From assembly GCA_905181935.1 (NCBI GenBank), contig CAJIZV010000003.1, forward strand, positions 322,001-386,000: a DNA stretch of 64,000 nt. Reading direction: 5' to 3'. Numbering within the stretch: the first letter of the stretch is position 1; every line of letters begins with the position of its first letter. Shown in pieces: positions 29,265 through 38,573 of the stretch. The notes beneath the pieces are model-generated. The model made no database searches, had not been told where the DNA came from, and saw nothing but the letters and a program-made list of their open reading frames with translations. The DNA is from an uncultured Amylibacter sp. GTDB taxonomy: Bacteria > Pseudomonadota > Alphaproteobacteria > Rhodobacterales > Rhodobacteraceae. The translations under genes and the position numbers were made by a program.

Positions 29265-29479
29265 TCCAAATTGTTCTGCGTCTAATGTTTTGAAGGGGCT
29301 GGTGCAAGGGAATTTTGAGGAATTATGCACTGAGAGTATTGTGTTTTTATGCACTTTTATTGCATTTCAAAGTGTATCAGTTGCATTGAATCAAATAGAA
29401 TAAAGTAAGAAGTGATTTTTGTGGAAACTAATGCATGATCGCACTAGATAAGTAAGAATCAAAAATAAAGGCTCGAGTA

Positions 29480-30634
29480 ATGGGCGATACTTATATTTTA
29501 TTAGAAGATGGTCCAAATGGGGAAGCGAAAGCGTTTGCTAATCCTGAAGGTTTGATATGTGCGTGGAATTCTGATGATGTTGGGAATGCTTTTGATGAAA
29601 TGGAGCGTGCTCGTGCATCGGGTAAGTGGCTTGCAGGGTTTGCGAGCTATGAACTCGGCTATGCACTGGAGCCCAAGTTGGCAAATCTTATGCCAGAAAA
29701 TAGGCGGTCTCCGCTAATTTGTTTTGGAGTGTTTGATGGCCCAGATGTTAGTGTCAAAGAAAACCTAATGAATAAGGCTTTAGCTGAAAAAGATTATGCA
29801 AAACTAGATGACCCCAAACCTACCTGGTCAGAAGCTGAATATACTATACCATTCAAAGTCTTAGCTGAATATATTGCTTCAGGCGATTTTTATCAGACCA
29901 ACTTAACTTTTCCACTTACGTCTAAGTATCAAGGGACTGCACTAGGGTTATATGCGGCACTGCGCTCCGTGCAACCTGTCAGTTATGGTGGCGTGGTTAG
30001 CTTTGGAGAGGGGCCTATTTTAGTCTCTCGATCTCCTGAACTATTTTTTAAGGTTGATGATGATGGTAATATTTTCACTCGCCCAATGAAAGGTACTGTG
30101 CCTCGAGGAAAAGATGCATGCGAAGATGCAAAACTTATTGATTGGTTAACCAATGATCCAAAAAATAGGGCTGAAAACCTTATGATTGTTGATCTACTTC
30201 GCAATGATATTTCTCGTGTAGCTACCTTGGGCTCAGTACATGTTCCAGAACTTTTTACTGTTGAAAGTTACAAAACTGTTCACCAAATGGTTTCAGAGGT
30301 TCGCGCTACTCTGCTGAACGATTTAAGCATTTTTGATTTATTTAAAGCGTTGTACCCATGTGGCTCTATAACGGGAGCACCTAAAATTAGAGCCATGGAA
30401 GTTATTCGTAATTTAGAACCTGAGCCACGTGACGTATATTGCGGATCAATGGGATGGATTTCGCCTGCGGGTTCTATGAGCTTCAACGTTTGTATACGAA
30501 CACTTAGCTTATTTGCAGGTGGTGAAGTACGATTAAATGTGGGTGGAGGAATTGTTTATGATAGTACTGCAGCTGCTGAATATGAGGAAGCTTTATGGAA
30601 AATGCGTTACACAAAATTACCCCTAAAGGATTAG
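29480..30634 (+). CDS. pabB: Aminodeoxychorismate synthase component I
   Basis: Adds an amino group to chorismate to give 4-amino-4-deoxychorismate for folate synthesis. The 384-aa protein is of the chorismate-binding TrpE/PabB family: SGDFYQTNLTFPL, the FTRPMKGTVPRG core, RAENLMIVDLLRNDISRVA, and LYPCGSITGAPKIRAMEVIRNLE followed by RDVYCGSMGWISPAGSMSFNVCIRT. It is shorter than TrpE and is paired with a PabC-like lyase, which favours PabB over an anthranilate synthase. Folate supply suits a region rich in folate-dependent demethylases, although no direct link is shown. The 3' end overlaps pabC by 40 bases. Confidence 0.92.
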   Translation: MGDTYILLEDGPNGEAKAFANPEGLICAWNSDDVGNAFDEMERARASGKWLAGFASYELGYALEPKLANLMPENRRSPLICFGVFDGPDVSVKENLMNKALAEKDYAKLDDPKPTWSEAEYTIPFKVLAEYIASGDFYQTNLTFPLTSKYQGTALGLYAALRSVQPVSYGGVVSFGEGPILVSRSPELFFKVDDDGNIFTRPMKGTVPRGKDACEDAKLIDWLTNDPKNRAENLMIVDLLRNDISRVATLGSVHVPELFTVESYKTVHQMVSEVRATLLNDLSIFDLFKALYPCGSITGAPKIRAMEVIRNLEPEPRDVYCGSMGWISPAGSMSFNVCIRTLSLFAGGEVRLNVGGGIVYDSTAAAEYEEALWKMRYTKLPLKD

Positions 30635-31242
30635 AGGTAATAGAAACCTTAGGTTATACTCCTGAACATGGTTTCATGCGTTTGGCTCGACATATGGACC
30701 GCATGGAGAAAACTTGTTCTCGACTGCACTATTTGTTTGACCGTGGGGCGGTCTTGATGGCGCTGGGTGAATCTGTAGATGATACGCCAGTTCGATTACG
30801 TGTAACTATTAACCTAGATGGAATAGTTAATGTTAAAGTTGCTAGTATTACAGAGGTAAGTCGTTGGTCTATTGGAATTTCAGATAAGTTCCTTCAATCT
30901 AACGACCCTTGGTTAGGTGTAAAAACAACTAACCGTGCTCTCTATGATACGGTTCGATCTCAACTAATAGATTTTGATGAGGTTTTATTTTTAAATGAAA
31001 AGCGTGAAGTCTGTGAAGGTACAATTACCAATATATTTGTAAGAAAAAATAATATTTTGGTAACACCACCTATCAGTTGTGGATGTTTGCCAGGTGTATT
31101 GCGAGAAGAAATGCTTTTAAGTGGGCAAGCGCAGGAAGGTATTCTGTTCTTGGAAGATCTAAGAGATGCAGCCGAAGTGTTTGTAGGTAATTCTTTACGT
31201 GGACTGATTGCAGCGGATTTGGTAGATAATAAGTTGATTTAG
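30595..31242 (+). CDS. pabC: Aminodeoxychorismate lyase-like class IV PLP enzyme
   Basis: A 215-aa fold-type IV PLP protein expected to split 4-amino-4-deoxychorismate into p-aminobenzoate and pyruvate. Visible are GFMRLARHMDRMEKTCSRLHY, the PLP-lysine region VKTTNRALYDTVR, and the substrate loop EVCEGTITNIFVRKNN followed by CGCLPGVLREEML. It starts within the last 40 bases of pabB, with GAGGAAG 4 bases upstream, and the N-terminal sequence ITPKGLEVIETLGYTPEHG fits the roseobacter form. The overlap shows tight coupling with pabB. Confidence 0.87.
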   Translation: MENALHKITPKGLEVIETLGYTPEHGFMRLARHMDRMEKTCSRLHYLFDRGAVLMALGESVDDTPVRLRVTINLDGIVNVKVASITEVSRWSIGISDKFLQSNDPWLGVKTTNRALYDTVRSQLIDFDEVLFLNEKREVCEGTITNIFVRKNNILVTPPISCGCLPGVLREEMLLSGQAQEGILFLEDLRDAAEVFVGNSLRGLIAADLVDNKLI

Positions 31243-31337
31243 AATATTTTTAAATTATTAAATATATTTGAATCAACAATCTAAAATAAAAATGTCTTCT
31301 AAATTAAGATGTAATTTTAAGGTGTATAGTACTCAAA

Positions 31338-32327
31338 TTAGCCGTTAATCCACAAATTTACTATATCCATATTTTCTTCAACCCAATTTTTAGCAATATT
31401 TTGTGCATTTTTTTCGTTATACCTAATCTTCATGATCCATTCGTTAACTGTTTCTGGATTAATAGCTATGTTTGTTAACATTTTTGCCACGGCTGGGTTG
31501 CGCTCTTCAAGTGATTTAGAGTGGCCTACCCAAATTTCTGTGTCGCTGTGCTTACACTTGAATGTTGAAACTTCTAGCCAATTTTCTTTTTCCAAATCTA
31601 GAGTGCGACAGCCTTCATATATAATTGGTTCATCCAATTGAGATAAATCATAGCCAGAAAATATCCACTCTGGCGTCCAGTAATAAAATAAAATTGGTAC
31701 TTGAGCATTATAAGACTTTCTTAATCTTTCTTGAAATTTTAGATCAGAAATAATTAGTGGTTCCCACAGTTTTTCTAAACCATAAGATTTAAATTTTATT
31801 TGCCATTCTTTAGTGGATGTCCAGGAAGTGTCACCAGCCCAATACTCCCCTTTGCCGTCGCCATCTTGATCAAAAATTTTTGCAATTTTAGGATTTGCTA
31901 AATCTTCGAAGGAAGTAATTTTTGCAGCTAAATAATTTGGTACAAACATACCTTGGGTGCCTTTGTAAGGTTTGTTTACTACAACTGTTTTATTTTCTTT
32001 TACATACCTATTCCAATTGTGAGCTTGAATTGGCATGTAAATATCTGGATGGACATCAACATATCCATTGCCCTTATCCATAGATGCGAAGATGATTGAG
32101 CTATCAGAGGTACCTTTAATTATCTCAGCTTCTCCACCCATTGGACCAATTATAATTGCTTGAATAATGTGAGCTATTGCATTTGCACCGCTCCACGGTA
32201 ATTCAGCTATCGAAATTTTACTATTTTGTGCGGACGATGTGCTTGCCAAAATAATTAAACTAGCTGCCGCAATTAGTGTTTTTAATATATTAATATTTTT
32301 TACTCCTAGTAAAAATTTTATCTGCAT
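31338..32327 (-). CDS. Glycine betaine/proline-type ABC substrate-binding protein (OpuAC/ProX family)
   Basis: A 329-aa periplasmic binding protein with a signal sequence (hydrophobic about 15-33, cleavage likely after the SSAQ region). ISIAELPWSGANAIAHIIQAII and VDVHPDIYMPIQAHNWNRYV belong to the QAT-type betaine/choline/proline-betaine binding proteins. Several aromatic residues (WTSTKEW, YYWTPEWIF) could build the aromatic box for a quaternary ammonium head. No permease or ATPase gene adjoins it, so it must work with components encoded elsewhere. It is divergent from the kinase-lyase fusion 199 bases away. Confidence 0.85.
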   Translation of the reverse strand: MQIKFLLGVKNINILKTLIAAASLIILASTSSAQNSKISIAELPWSGANAIAHIIQAIIIGPMGGEAEIIKGTSDSSIIFASMDKGNGYVDVHPDIYMPIQAHNWNRYVKENKTVVVNKPYKGTQGMFVPNYLAAKITSFEDLANPKIAKIFDQDGDGKGEYWAGDTSWTSTKEWQIKFKSYGLEKLWEPLIISDLKFQERLRKSYNAQVPILFYYWTPEWIFSGYDLSQLDEPIIYEGCRTLDLEKENWLEVSTFKCKHSDTEIWVGHSKSLEERNPAVAKMLTNIAINPETVNEWIMKIRYNEKNAQNIAKNWVEENMDIVNLWING

Positions 32328-32526
32328 CTTAATTAATACGATTAATAATTATTGCCAACAAAGCAATGCATTCATTAAATATATTTTACTACCTAACAAA
32401 TATTCTATTTTTTATTATGATAAACTAAATACTTTATTGGATACTATTACTTCTTTTATTTTTTAATATTGATGCCATTAAAAGCCTGGCGTAGGGTTTT
32501 GTGTGATGAAACTGAGGATCTCTTAA

Positions 32527-35500
32527 ATGTTAATCTACTGGGCGGAATGCTTGAGGCAAAAGTTTGGTATCGATGCAAAGCTTAAATGTCTAGATGGAGA
32601 ATTTGATTTAAACTTCATGGTGTTGGAGACTTCAGGACAGAAATATATCTTAAAAGTTATGCGAGCAGATTGTCCTTCTGATTTGGTTGATATGCAATGT
32701 GCTGCAATTCGAAGGTTAGAAAAGAAAAAATTACCTATACCTAAGATTATACCTAGTTTATCAGGTACTGATTATGTTGTCTTCGATGATGAAGAAGGCA
32801 TACCAAGGCTAATTTGGATGATTACTGCTTTAGATGGTATCTGTTATGCAAATATTAAGCCTCAATCTCTCAATTTTATTTATGATTTAGGAATAAAGTC
32901 TGGAGTTTTAAATTTAGCACTTACAGACTTTAACCACCCATATTTGAAGCGTGATTTCAAATGGAATTTAATGCAATCTAATTGGATCAAAGATCATTTA
33001 AATTTAATTAAATGTAAATTACGTAGAGGCATTATATCTGAAATTATTGATCAGTATGAGATAATTTTAGAGCAAGCTCAGAACTTGCCACATGTCGCCA
33101 TTCATAATGATTTAAATGACTATAATGTTCTCGCGACTTCCAGAAATTTAGGTGGTGTTAAGGTTTCAGGTATAATTGATTTTGGCGACATGGTACTAAA
33201 TCCAAGGATATGTGAATTAGCTATTGCTGGGGCTTATGCAGTTTTAGACCGTGATGATCCAATAGATGCACTAGCTAAGTTAGTTGAAGGCTATCATCTA
33301 ATATATCCCCTCAAAGTTAATGAACTTAAAATGATTTATACTTTTCTACGCATGAGGTTAGCTGTGAGTGTAATAAATTCAACGCTGATGGCTGTAGAAA
33401 ACCCAGAAGATCCTTATGTAACCATTTCTCAAGCGCCAGCTTGGCGGTTCTTGGAGCAACAGCTAAGTGAAGGCATGGTATTAGCCAAGCTACGTATTGT
33501 TTGTGGGTTTAGTATAACAAGCAATGCCACACAAATATTGACATATTTGAATGAGGCACGTGGTAGTTTTGCTCCAATATTTAAGTGTGATTTAAATGGT
33601 GCGCCCATGGGGGACTTATCGGTTACAGGATCAGCTGTTCCACAAAACCCGTTTGAATTAAGTCTAGATGAAGCATCTGCAATTGGTGATGAAATTGATG
33701 CAGATTATTGGCTGGGCTATTGGGGAGAGCCCCGTTTGATTTATACGTCTGAAGCTTTTCAAAATGGGGTTTATAAAACTGCTAATCGCCGAACAGTACA
33801 TATTGGAATAGATATTTTTGCCTCAAGTGGTCATAAAATTTACGCCCCCTTGGTGGGTGTAGTTGAGGCTCTTGAAAACCGTGAGGATTATTTGGATTAT
33901 GGGGGTGTTGTGATTTTACGCCATAAAACGCCCGATAAAAATACATTCTTTACACTTTACGGTCACTTAAATCCAGAAATTTTGCATACACTTTCAATAG
34001 GCCAAACTATTAAAAAAGGTGAAGCATTTTGTCATCTGGGTGCTCAAAACCAAAACGGTGGGTGGGCACCTCACTTACATTTTCAACTTGCTTTATCTAT
34101 TGATGAAATGGGTGATAATTGGCCTGGTGTTGCTGATCCTGACCAAATGGATTTGTGGGGAGCATTATGCCCAAACCCTGCAGCATTATTAAATCTGTTA
34201 GATACTAAAACAGCTTATCATCCACTCAATCAAAATGATATCTTGCGGGGGCGTCAGAACCATTTCGGTAAAAATCTAAAATTATCATATGATGAGCCTG
34301 TAATGTTTTTACGTGGATGGGGAAATTATTTATTTGACCAGATGGGTCGAACTTACTTGGATGCTTATAATAATGTTCCACATGTTGGTCACTCCCATCC
34401 GCGCATTCAGGCCGTAGTTTCTAAGCAACTCCAATTATTAAATTCTAATACAAGATACCTTCATCCTGCACAAAATAAATTTGTTAACCTTATTTTAGCT
34501 AAAATGCCTGCGGATCTTAATGTATGTTATTTCGTTAATTCAGGTTCAGAGGCTAATGAACTTGCTTTGAGGTTGGCGCGGACTACTACCGGTGGAGAAG
34601 ATATTATAACCCCAGATCATGGCTATCATGGGAATACAAACGCTGCACTAGAAGTGTCAGCTTATAAATTTAATAAACCAAATGGAATTGGCTGTAAGCC
34701 TTGGATACATCTTGTAGATGTAGCAGATGATTATCGAGGGAAGTATCGCCGAGATGATCCAGATCGAGCTATTAAATATGCAAACCTAATCGATGATGCC
34801 ATTGCTCAAATTGATATACGTGGGGGTAAGTTAGCTGGGTTTATTGCTGAAACATTTCCAAGTGTTGGGGGGCAAATCATTCCCCCAATAGGTTACCTTT
34901 CGGCGGTTTATGAAAAAATACGTAGTTTAGGGGGTGTTTGCATAGCAGATGAAGTTCAAACGGGTCTTGGGCGACTGGGGGACTATTTTTATGGTTTTGA
35001 GCAGCAAGAAGTCATACCAGACATCGTTGTTTTGGGTAAACCAATAGGAAATGGGCATCCAATTGGAGTTGTCGTAACGACTAATGAAATTGCAGAAAAT
35101 TTTGCAAATGGGATTGAATATTTTTCTACTTTTGGTGGGTCGACTTTATCTTGTTGCATTGGTGCTGAGGTTTTGAAAATTGTTGAAGATGAAAACCTTC
35201 AACAAAATGCACGTTTAAAGGGAGAGCGTTTATTTGAAGGTTTGCGTAAACTTCAAAATTGCCATTCCTTGATTGGGGACGTGCGAGGCTTTGGATTATT
35301 TGTTGGGGTGGAGCTAATTACTGGTGAATGTCTTACACCAGCAACTGAAATAGCTAGCTTTATAGTAAATCGAATGAAGCAGGAGCGAATACTAATTGGG
35401 GTAGAGGGGCCGTTTGACAATATTTTGAAAATCAGACCACCTCTGACAATAAGTAACAATGATATAGATTGTATTTTGCAAAATTTAGATAATAGTTTGA

Positions 35501-35544
35501 GTGAAGCAGCATTATTAACTGATGAGTTAAGAAATATTATCTAA
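32527..35544 (+). CDS. Three-domain fusion: APH-type kinase + M23 peptidase + class III aminotransferase-fold lyase
   Basis: A 1005-aa cytoplasmic-looking protein without a signal peptide. Residues about 1-330 form an aminoglycoside/hydroxylysine-kinase-like domain with catalytic HNDLNDYNVLA and the metal motif IIDFGDMVLNPRICELA. Residues about 400-555 form an M23/LytM-type domain with VHIGIDIFASSG near 427 and HLHFQLAL near 516, so the zinc ligands look intact. Residues about 575-1000 form a class III PLP enzyme with FVNSGSEANELALRLAR, ADEVQTGLGRLG and the PLP lysine in LGKPIGNGHP. The PLP part resembles ethanolamine-phosphate and phosphohydroxylysine phospholyases, so kinase and lyase could act in series. 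An in-frame TAA just before the ATG fixes the start region. Confidence 0.88.
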   Translation: MLIYWAECLRQKFGIDAKLKCLDGEFDLNFMVLETSGQKYILKVMRADCPSDLVDMQCAAIRRLEKKKLPIPKIIPSLSGTDYVVFDDEEGIPRLIWMITALDGICYANIKPQSLNFIYDLGIKSGVLNLALTDFNHPYLKRDFKWNLMQSNWIKDHLNLIKCKLRRGIISEIIDQYEIILEQAQNLPHVAIHNDLNDYNVLATSRNLGGVKVSGIIDFGDMVLNPRICELAIAGAYAVLDRDDPIDALAKLVEGYHLIYPLKVNELKMIYTFLRMRLAVSVINSTLMAVENPEDPYVTISQAPAWRFLEQQLSEGMVLAKLRIVCGFSITSNATQILTYLNEARGSFAPIFKCDLNGAPMGDLSVTGSAVPQNPFELSLDEASAIGDEIDADYWLGYWGEPRLIYTSEAFQNGVYKTANRRTVHIGIDIFASSGHKIYAPLVGVVEALENREDYLDYGGVVILRHKTPDKNTFFTLYGHLNPEILHTLSIGQTIKKGEAFCHLGAQNQNGGWAPHLHFQLALSIDEMGDNWPGVADPDQMDLWGALCPNPAALLNLLDTKTAYHPLNQNDILRGRQNHFGKNLKLSYDEPVMFLRGWGNYLFDQMGRTYLDAYNNVPHVGHSHPRIQAVVSKQLQLLNSNTRYLHPAQNKFVNLILAKMPADLNVCYFVNSGSEANELALRLARTTTGGEDIITPDHGYHGNTNAALEVSAYKFNKPNGIGCKPWIHLVDVADDYRGKYRRDDPDRAIKYANLIDDAIAQIDIRGGKLAGFIAETFPSVGGQIIPPIGYLSAVYEKIRSLGGVCIADEVQTGLGRLGDYFYGFEQQEVIPDIVVLGKPIGNGHPIGVVVTTNEIAENFANGIEYFSTFGGSTLSCCIGAEVLKIVEDENLQQNARLKGERLFEGLRKLQNCHSLIGDVRGFGLFVGVELITGECLTPATEIASFIVNRMKQERILIGVEGPFDNILKIRPPLTISNNDIDCILQNLDNSLSEAALLTDELRNII

Positions 35545-36234
35545 AGAATAGCCAAATCCGCGCACTGTTTTTACTAAATCTTCATTATTTACTGCTCTTA
35601 TTGCTTTACGTAATCGGCCGATGTGAACGTCTACTGTTCGCGTTTCAACATCTAAATTATCAGTCCAAATACGTTCTAATAGCTGTGTCCTTGAAAATAC
35701 GCGCTTGGGAGATTCTAATAAAACCTGTAATAATTTAAATTCTAGAGGCCCCATTGAAATAACAGAATTTTTGATTGTGACGGACCGACGGTTTATTTCC
35801 ATTTTAATGGTTCCATAAGTTAACATGTCATCTACCTTAGCGGCAGATCTAATGCGAATGCCTGAACGGACGCGCGCCAAAAGTTCTTTTATTGAATAAG
35901 GTTTCACAATGTAATCATCTGCTCCGATGTCTAACCCGCGAATTCTATCATCTTCCTCGCCCCTAGCTGTTAACATGATTACATGGCAATCCGTTGCTCT
36001 CTTCGATCTTTTTATTTGGCGACAAACTTCTAATCCAGAAGTATTGGGCAACATCCAATCTAATAAAACTAAGTCAACATTGTTTTCTTGGAATAATAAC
36101 AATCCTTCTTCGCCGTCTTCAGCGCGAAGTACATTATATCCTTCTGCTGTAAGGTTAAAAGACAAGAGCTCCATTTGTGATGGCTCATCTTCAACGATTA
36201 AAACTAATCCTTTATTAGAAGTTGTGCGTGGCAT
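35527..36234 (-). CDS. phoB: Phosphate-regulon response regulator PhoB
   Basis: A 235-aa two-component regulator that, when phosphorylated in phosphate starvation, binds Pho boxes. The receiver domain has the phosphoacceptor Asp59 (DLVLLDWMLP) and Lys111 (DDYIVKPYS). The C-terminal OmpR-type winged helix has VFSRTQLLERIWTDNLDVETRTVDVHIGRLRKAI, a very PhoB-like recognition region. The 3' end overlaps the convergent fusion gene by 18 bases. No phoR or pst genes are adjacent; instead pit is divergent from it, with a Pho-box-like repeat between them. Confidence 0.92.
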   Translation of the reverse strand: MPRTTSNKGLVLIVEDEPSQMELLSFNLTAEGYNVLRAEDGEEGLLLFQENNVDLVLLDWMLPNTSGLEVCRQIKRSKRATDCHVIMLTARGEEDDRIRGLDIGADDYIVKPYSIKELLARVRSGIRIRSAAKVDDMLTYGTIKMEINRRSVTIKNSVISMGPLEFKLLQVLLESPKRVFSRTQLLERIWTDNLDVETRTVDVHIGRLRKAIRAVNNEDLVKTVRGFGYSLDNIS

Positions 36235-36284
36235 TGTATTCTTTCATTTTATAAAAATCGATATTTGGACATAGTTTATTAGAT

Positions 36285-36302
36285 TTGTCACATAGTTGTT
36301 AC
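36285..36302. promoter_or_regulatory. Pho box between phoB and pit
   Basis: TTGTCAC-ATAG-TTGTTAC gives two 7-base half-sites with an 11-base period, matching the PhoB box layout (CTGTCAT-N4-CTGTCAT). It lies about 50 bases before phoB and about 77 bases before the chosen pit start. Both could respond, with phoB autoregulated. Confidence 0.65.
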
Positions 36303-36378
36303 ATTAAATTAATACTTCAATAAAGATTCATGAACAAATGTTTATTCATTCTTTGCGGTAAATGTGAGAGGTCACACA

Positions 36379-37863
36379 ATGGTTAAAAAAGCACGCCCAA
36401 ATAAAACTCTAGACCGTGACCTGAAGAGCCGCGTTTCATTAGAGCAAGCAGCTGTTGCCACACGGCAGCAATTTTTAGCACCATCAATTGCATTTGCTTT
36501 TATTATTGTTGCGGGCTTAATCGCCAGCCTTATTCTTGGTTGGAATTCTGATAGTTATATCATAATTGCTGGTGCTGCGATTGGTGCATACATGGCATTA
36601 AATATTGGTGCTAACGATGTTGCTAATAACGTAGGCCCTGCAGTTGGTGCAAATGCTATATCCATGACAGGCGCTCTAATTATTGCCGCTATTTTTGAGA
36701 GTGCAGGGGCTCTTTTAGCTGGTGGCGATGTTGTTGGCACCATTTCAAAAGGGATTATTGACCCATCTGCTGTGGGTGATCCTGAAATTTTTGTTTGGGC
36801 AATGTTTGCTGCATTAATTTCTGCAGCGATGTGGGTAAATTTAGCTACTTGGGTTGGCGCGCCAGTGTCAACAACACATTCAGTGGTTGGTGGCGTAATG
36901 GGTGCAGGTATTGCGGCAGCTGGTTTTGGCGCTGTGAATTGGCCAAAAATGAGCCAAATCGCAGCATCTTGGGTAATTTCGCCTCTTTTGGGTGGTTTGA
37001 TTGCAGCACTATTTTTATGGTTTATTAAATCACAGGTATCAGACAAGCAGAATAAAATTGCAGCAGCACGCCGTTGGGTACCTGTATTAATAGCTATTAT
37101 GGCAATGGCTTTTTCAACATATTTGGCTGTCAAAGGCTTTAAGAAAATTATTAAAATAGATTTGCAAACAGCTCTAATAATTGGTGGTATAGTTGCAGCA
37201 TTGGCTTATGGTATAACTCGCCCGATAATACATAGACAATCTCAAGGTAAGCCAAACACAAAAGAAACTGTACGTGGCTTGTTCACAATTCCATTAATAT
37301 TTGCAGCAGCGATGTTATCATTTGCGCATGGCGCTAATGATGTAGCAAACGCAGTTGGTCCACTGGCTGCAATTGTCCACACAGTTGAAGCTGGAGAAGT
37401 TGTTTCTAAAGTTACAATCCCAATTTGGGTAATGGTTGTAGGTGCTTTTGGTATTTCGTTTGGCTTATTGTTATTTGGCCCAAAACTGATCCGCATGGTA
37501 GGTGAACAAATTACAAGATTAAATCCTCTGCGCGCTTATTGTGTTGCCTTATCTGCAGCTATTACTGTGATTATTGCATCTTGGTTAGGACTGCCTGTTA
37601 GTTCTACACACATAGCTGTTGGATCTGTATTTGGTGTTGGATTTTTTCGTGAAGTACATTGGCGCGTTACAACCAGTAATAAAAAAGTTGCAGCTGTAAA
37701 GTTGGCTGAAGCTGAAAAACAAGGATCTAAAAAGCGTAAACATCGTAAGTTGGTGCGTCGATCTCACTTTATGACAATTATAGCTGCATGGGTAATAACA
37801 GTTCCAGCGGCTGCTATTATTTCTGGCTTTATATTCTTGGCCTTAGTAAATGTAATGTCTTAA
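36379..37863 (+). CDS. pit: Inorganic phosphate transporter, Pit family
   Basis: A 494-aa membrane symporter for phosphate, often as a metal-phosphate complex. The duplicated signature is plain: NIGANDVANNVGPAVGANAIS near 85 and AHGANDVANAVGPLAAIVHT near 325, each in one of two repeated membrane halves; GAPVSTTHSVVGGVMGAGIA and GLPVSSTHIAVGSVFGVGF are the matching second motifs. The N-terminus has an extra basic segment (KKARPNKTLDRDLKSRV). I chose ATG 36379, with GAGAGG 7 bases upstream; a GTG at 36364 is in frame. Adjacent to phoB and downstream of a Pho-box-like repeat. Confidence 0.93.
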   Translation: MVKKARPNKTLDRDLKSRVSLEQAAVATRQQFLAPSIAFAFIIVAGLIASLILGWNSDSYIIIAGAAIGAYMALNIGANDVANNVGPAVGANAISMTGALIIAAIFESAGALLAGGDVVGTISKGIIDPSAVGDPEIFVWAMFAALISAAMWVNLATWVGAPVSTTHSVVGGVMGAGIAAAGFGAVNWPKMSQIAASWVISPLLGGLIAALFLWFIKSQVSDKQNKIAAARRWVPVLIAIMAMAFSTYLAVKGFKKIIKIDLQTALIIGGIVAALAYGITRPIIHRQSQGKPNTKETVRGLFTIPLIFAAAMLSFAHGANDVANAVGPLAAIVHTVEAGEVVSKVTIPIWVMVVGAFGISFGLLLFGPKLIRMVGEQITRLNPLRAYCVALSAAITVIIASWLGLPVSSTHIAVGSVFGVGFFREVHWRVTTSNKKVAAVKLAEAEKQGSKKRKHRKLVRRSHFMTIIAAWVITVPAAAIISGFIFLALVNVMS

Positions 37864-38051
37864 TAAAAGATTATAATGTTTTAAAAAGAGCTATAATTTT
37901 TTGCCTTTTTTATATTTATTCTATTTTCATAAATATTGGGTCCCAGCTTTATTTTTCTATCTATATTTTGTTTTATACCTAGTGTATGAAGTCCAAATTC
38001 TTGATAGCGTTTTGGTATATTTTTGAAACGTCCAATATTATGGAGGTTAGC

Positions 38052-38369
38052 ATGGCTTGGATAGTTTTAATTATTGCGGGTTTACTTGAAACTGCATGGG
38101 CAACAACCATGAAGCTTGGTGCTGAAAAATTCAGTTTTAGCTTGCTTACTATAACACTAGTCTTGATGCTCACTAGTCTGGCTGCATTGTACTGGTCTAT
38201 GCGATTTTTACCGCTTGGTATTGCTTATCCAGTTTGGACTGGAATTGGATCAGTTGGATCAGTGATTGTAAGTGTTATTTTATTTAAACAGCATATTGGC
38301 CTTGTAGGCATTGCTGGATTAATTCTGTTAGTTCTCGGCATGGCTTTGATAAGTTTTGAAACTCAATAA
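38052..38369 (+). CDS. Small multidrug resistance (SMR) family transporter, SugE/Gdx-like
   Basis: A 105-aa four-helix membrane protein. MAWIVLIIAGLLETAWATTMK carries the essential glutamate (Glu13) of the SMR family, and LGIAYPVWTGIGSVGSVIVSV is the conserved third helix. The sequence is closer to the SugE/Gdx branch (guanidinium export) than to EmrE, but that is a judgement by eye. ATG 38052 has GGAGG 5 bases upstream; an earlier in-frame ATG at 37986 has none. I looked for a guanidine riboswitch in the 188-base upstream gap and saw none. Confidence 0.85.
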   Translation: MAWIVLIIAGLLETAWATTMKLGAEKFSFSLLTITLVLMLTSLAALYWSMRFLPLGIAYPVWTGIGSVGSVIVSVILFKQHIGLVGIAGLILLVLGMALISFETQ

Positions 38370-38573
38370 ATATAGAGCTCTTTTAATAAATAAGACTATA
38401 ATGATTAGTCATATAATATCATAAAATATTAAAAATAAATTGATATCATCAAAGGGTATGAAACTAAATCTATTGTTTGATATGTGTGAAATAAATTTAA
38501 ATCATTAGGTTAGCTTTGAAAATAAATTATTATAGGCGTATAGATCATGGCATTACAGATAATATTTTTAAAA

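Noticed and set aside
37864..38051. Possible guanidine riboswitch before the SMR gene
   Set aside because: No paired ACGR-loop hairpins or other recognisable riboswitch core was seen.
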